A stretch of DNA of 64,000 nt from Natronococcus occultus SP4 (lineage in GTDB: Archaea; Halobacteriota; Halobacteria; Halobacteriales; Natrialbaceae), in assembly GCF_000328685.1 (NCBI RefSeq), contig NC_019974.1, forward strand, positions 186,001 to 250,000. The letters are read 5' to 3'. Under the pieces are notes generated by a model that saw nothing but the letters and a program-made list of their open reading frames with translations, was not told where the DNA came from and did not search any database. Positions within the stretch are counted from its first letter, which is position 1; each line of letters starts with the position of its first letter. The translations under genes were made by a program, and so were the position numbers. Shown piece after piece: positions 63,811 through 64,000 of this stretch.

Positions 63811-64000
63811 CTAGGGCTGCGGATCGAAGTACGCGCCCAGCTGACGGTCGAACTCCGGAAGCAGCGCCGCCGTCTCCTCGCCGACGAGGACGTCGTACCC
63901 GTCTTCGAGGGCCGTCTCGACGTGGGCGCCCAGCCCGACGTCGAAGACGGCGTCGCTCTCGAGGAACGCGCGGGCGGTCGTCCACTCCCGGGCTCGCTCC
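63811..64000 (-). CDS. Hypothetical protein, C-terminal part (cut by window end)
   Basis: At least 63 codons are open on the minus strand, ending in TAG at 63811-63813. Its visible part reads RAREWTTARAFLESDAVFDVGLGAHVETALEDGYDVLVGEE and ends QLGAYFDPQP. Composition and acidity are haloarchaeal. I do not recognise a family, and the start lies outside the window. It converges on the deacetylase gene. Confidence 0.6.
   Translation of the reverse strand, partial: ERAREWTTARAFLESDAVFDVGLGAHVETALEDGYDVLVGEETAALLPEFDRQLGAYFDPQP

Overview
The window is chromosomal DNA from an extremely halophilic archaeon (class Halobacteria, most likely Natrialbales such as the Natrinema/Haloterrigena/Natronococcus group; the genus is inference). 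The evidence is high GC with strong Asp/Glu enrichment in nearly every protein, RNA polymerase genes in the archaeal split order H-B''-B'-A'-A'', archaeal EF-2 and ribosomal proteins, twin-arginine signal peptides, TATA-box promoters often about 25-35 nt from a leaderless ATG, an archaeal RNase P RNA and a fused double-histone protein.

Layout. 1-4008: end of phosphoglycerate kinase, an aminopeptidase, a zinc-finger protein and two tandem protein-isoaspartate methyltransferase-like genes. 4031-4751: a PD-(D/E)xK endonuclease-like gene beside two nearly identical tRNA-Asp genes. 5053-14425: core transcription/translation block (rpoH, rpoB2, rpoB1, rpoA1, rpoA2, nusA, rpsL, rpsG). 14430-19850: a visibly AT-rich accessory segment that separates rpsG from fusA. 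It holds two paralogous CHAT (caspase-like) proteins on the minus strand, a 41-residue hydrophobic peptide on the plus strand between them, and a P-loop-less signalling-type protein upstream. 19890-24696: a zinc-metalloprotease-like gene, fusA (EF-2) and serS. 24807-34482: ion homeostasis and metabolism (PhoU/TrkA protein, two half-size and one CBS-type MgtE proteins, UspA, a CrcB fluoride-channel pair, CDF transporter, MBL hydrolase, acyl-CoA synthetase). 34641-36443: an Asp-rich Tat lipoprotein with long tandem repeats. 36610-45234: tungsten aldehyde oxidoreductase, MFS carrier, eutB-eutC-eutA and thiolase. 45351-56877: conserved haloarchaeal proteins, a polysaccharide-lyase-like exoprotein, lipoate-ligase-like protein, two HExxH surface proteins, pncB and AMMECR1. 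56980-57590: RNase P RNA. 58018-60209: Tat-exported lipase-like protein and a beta-propeller lipoprotein. 60490-63790: tRNA-Arg, an RPA-type single-strand DNA-binding protein, histone and histone deacetylase-family protein. A partial gene runs off the end.

The best candidate for an undescribed system is the CHAT pair with the small peptide. Both large proteins keep an apparent His-Cys protease dyad. The peptide has a basic N-terminus, one hydrophobic helix and a short Ala/Gly tail ending in AGP, and its own strong TATA promoter. CHAT proteases elsewhere release pore-forming proteins by clipping short peptides, so a protease/membrane-peptide stress or antiviral module is a reasonable but unproven reading. 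Secondary points of interest are the endonuclease at the tRNA-Asp pair, the histone/deacetylase gene pair with a 12-bp palindrome in its promoter, the Asp-heptad lipoprotein, and the ethanolamine ammonia-lyase genes without microcompartment genes in the window.
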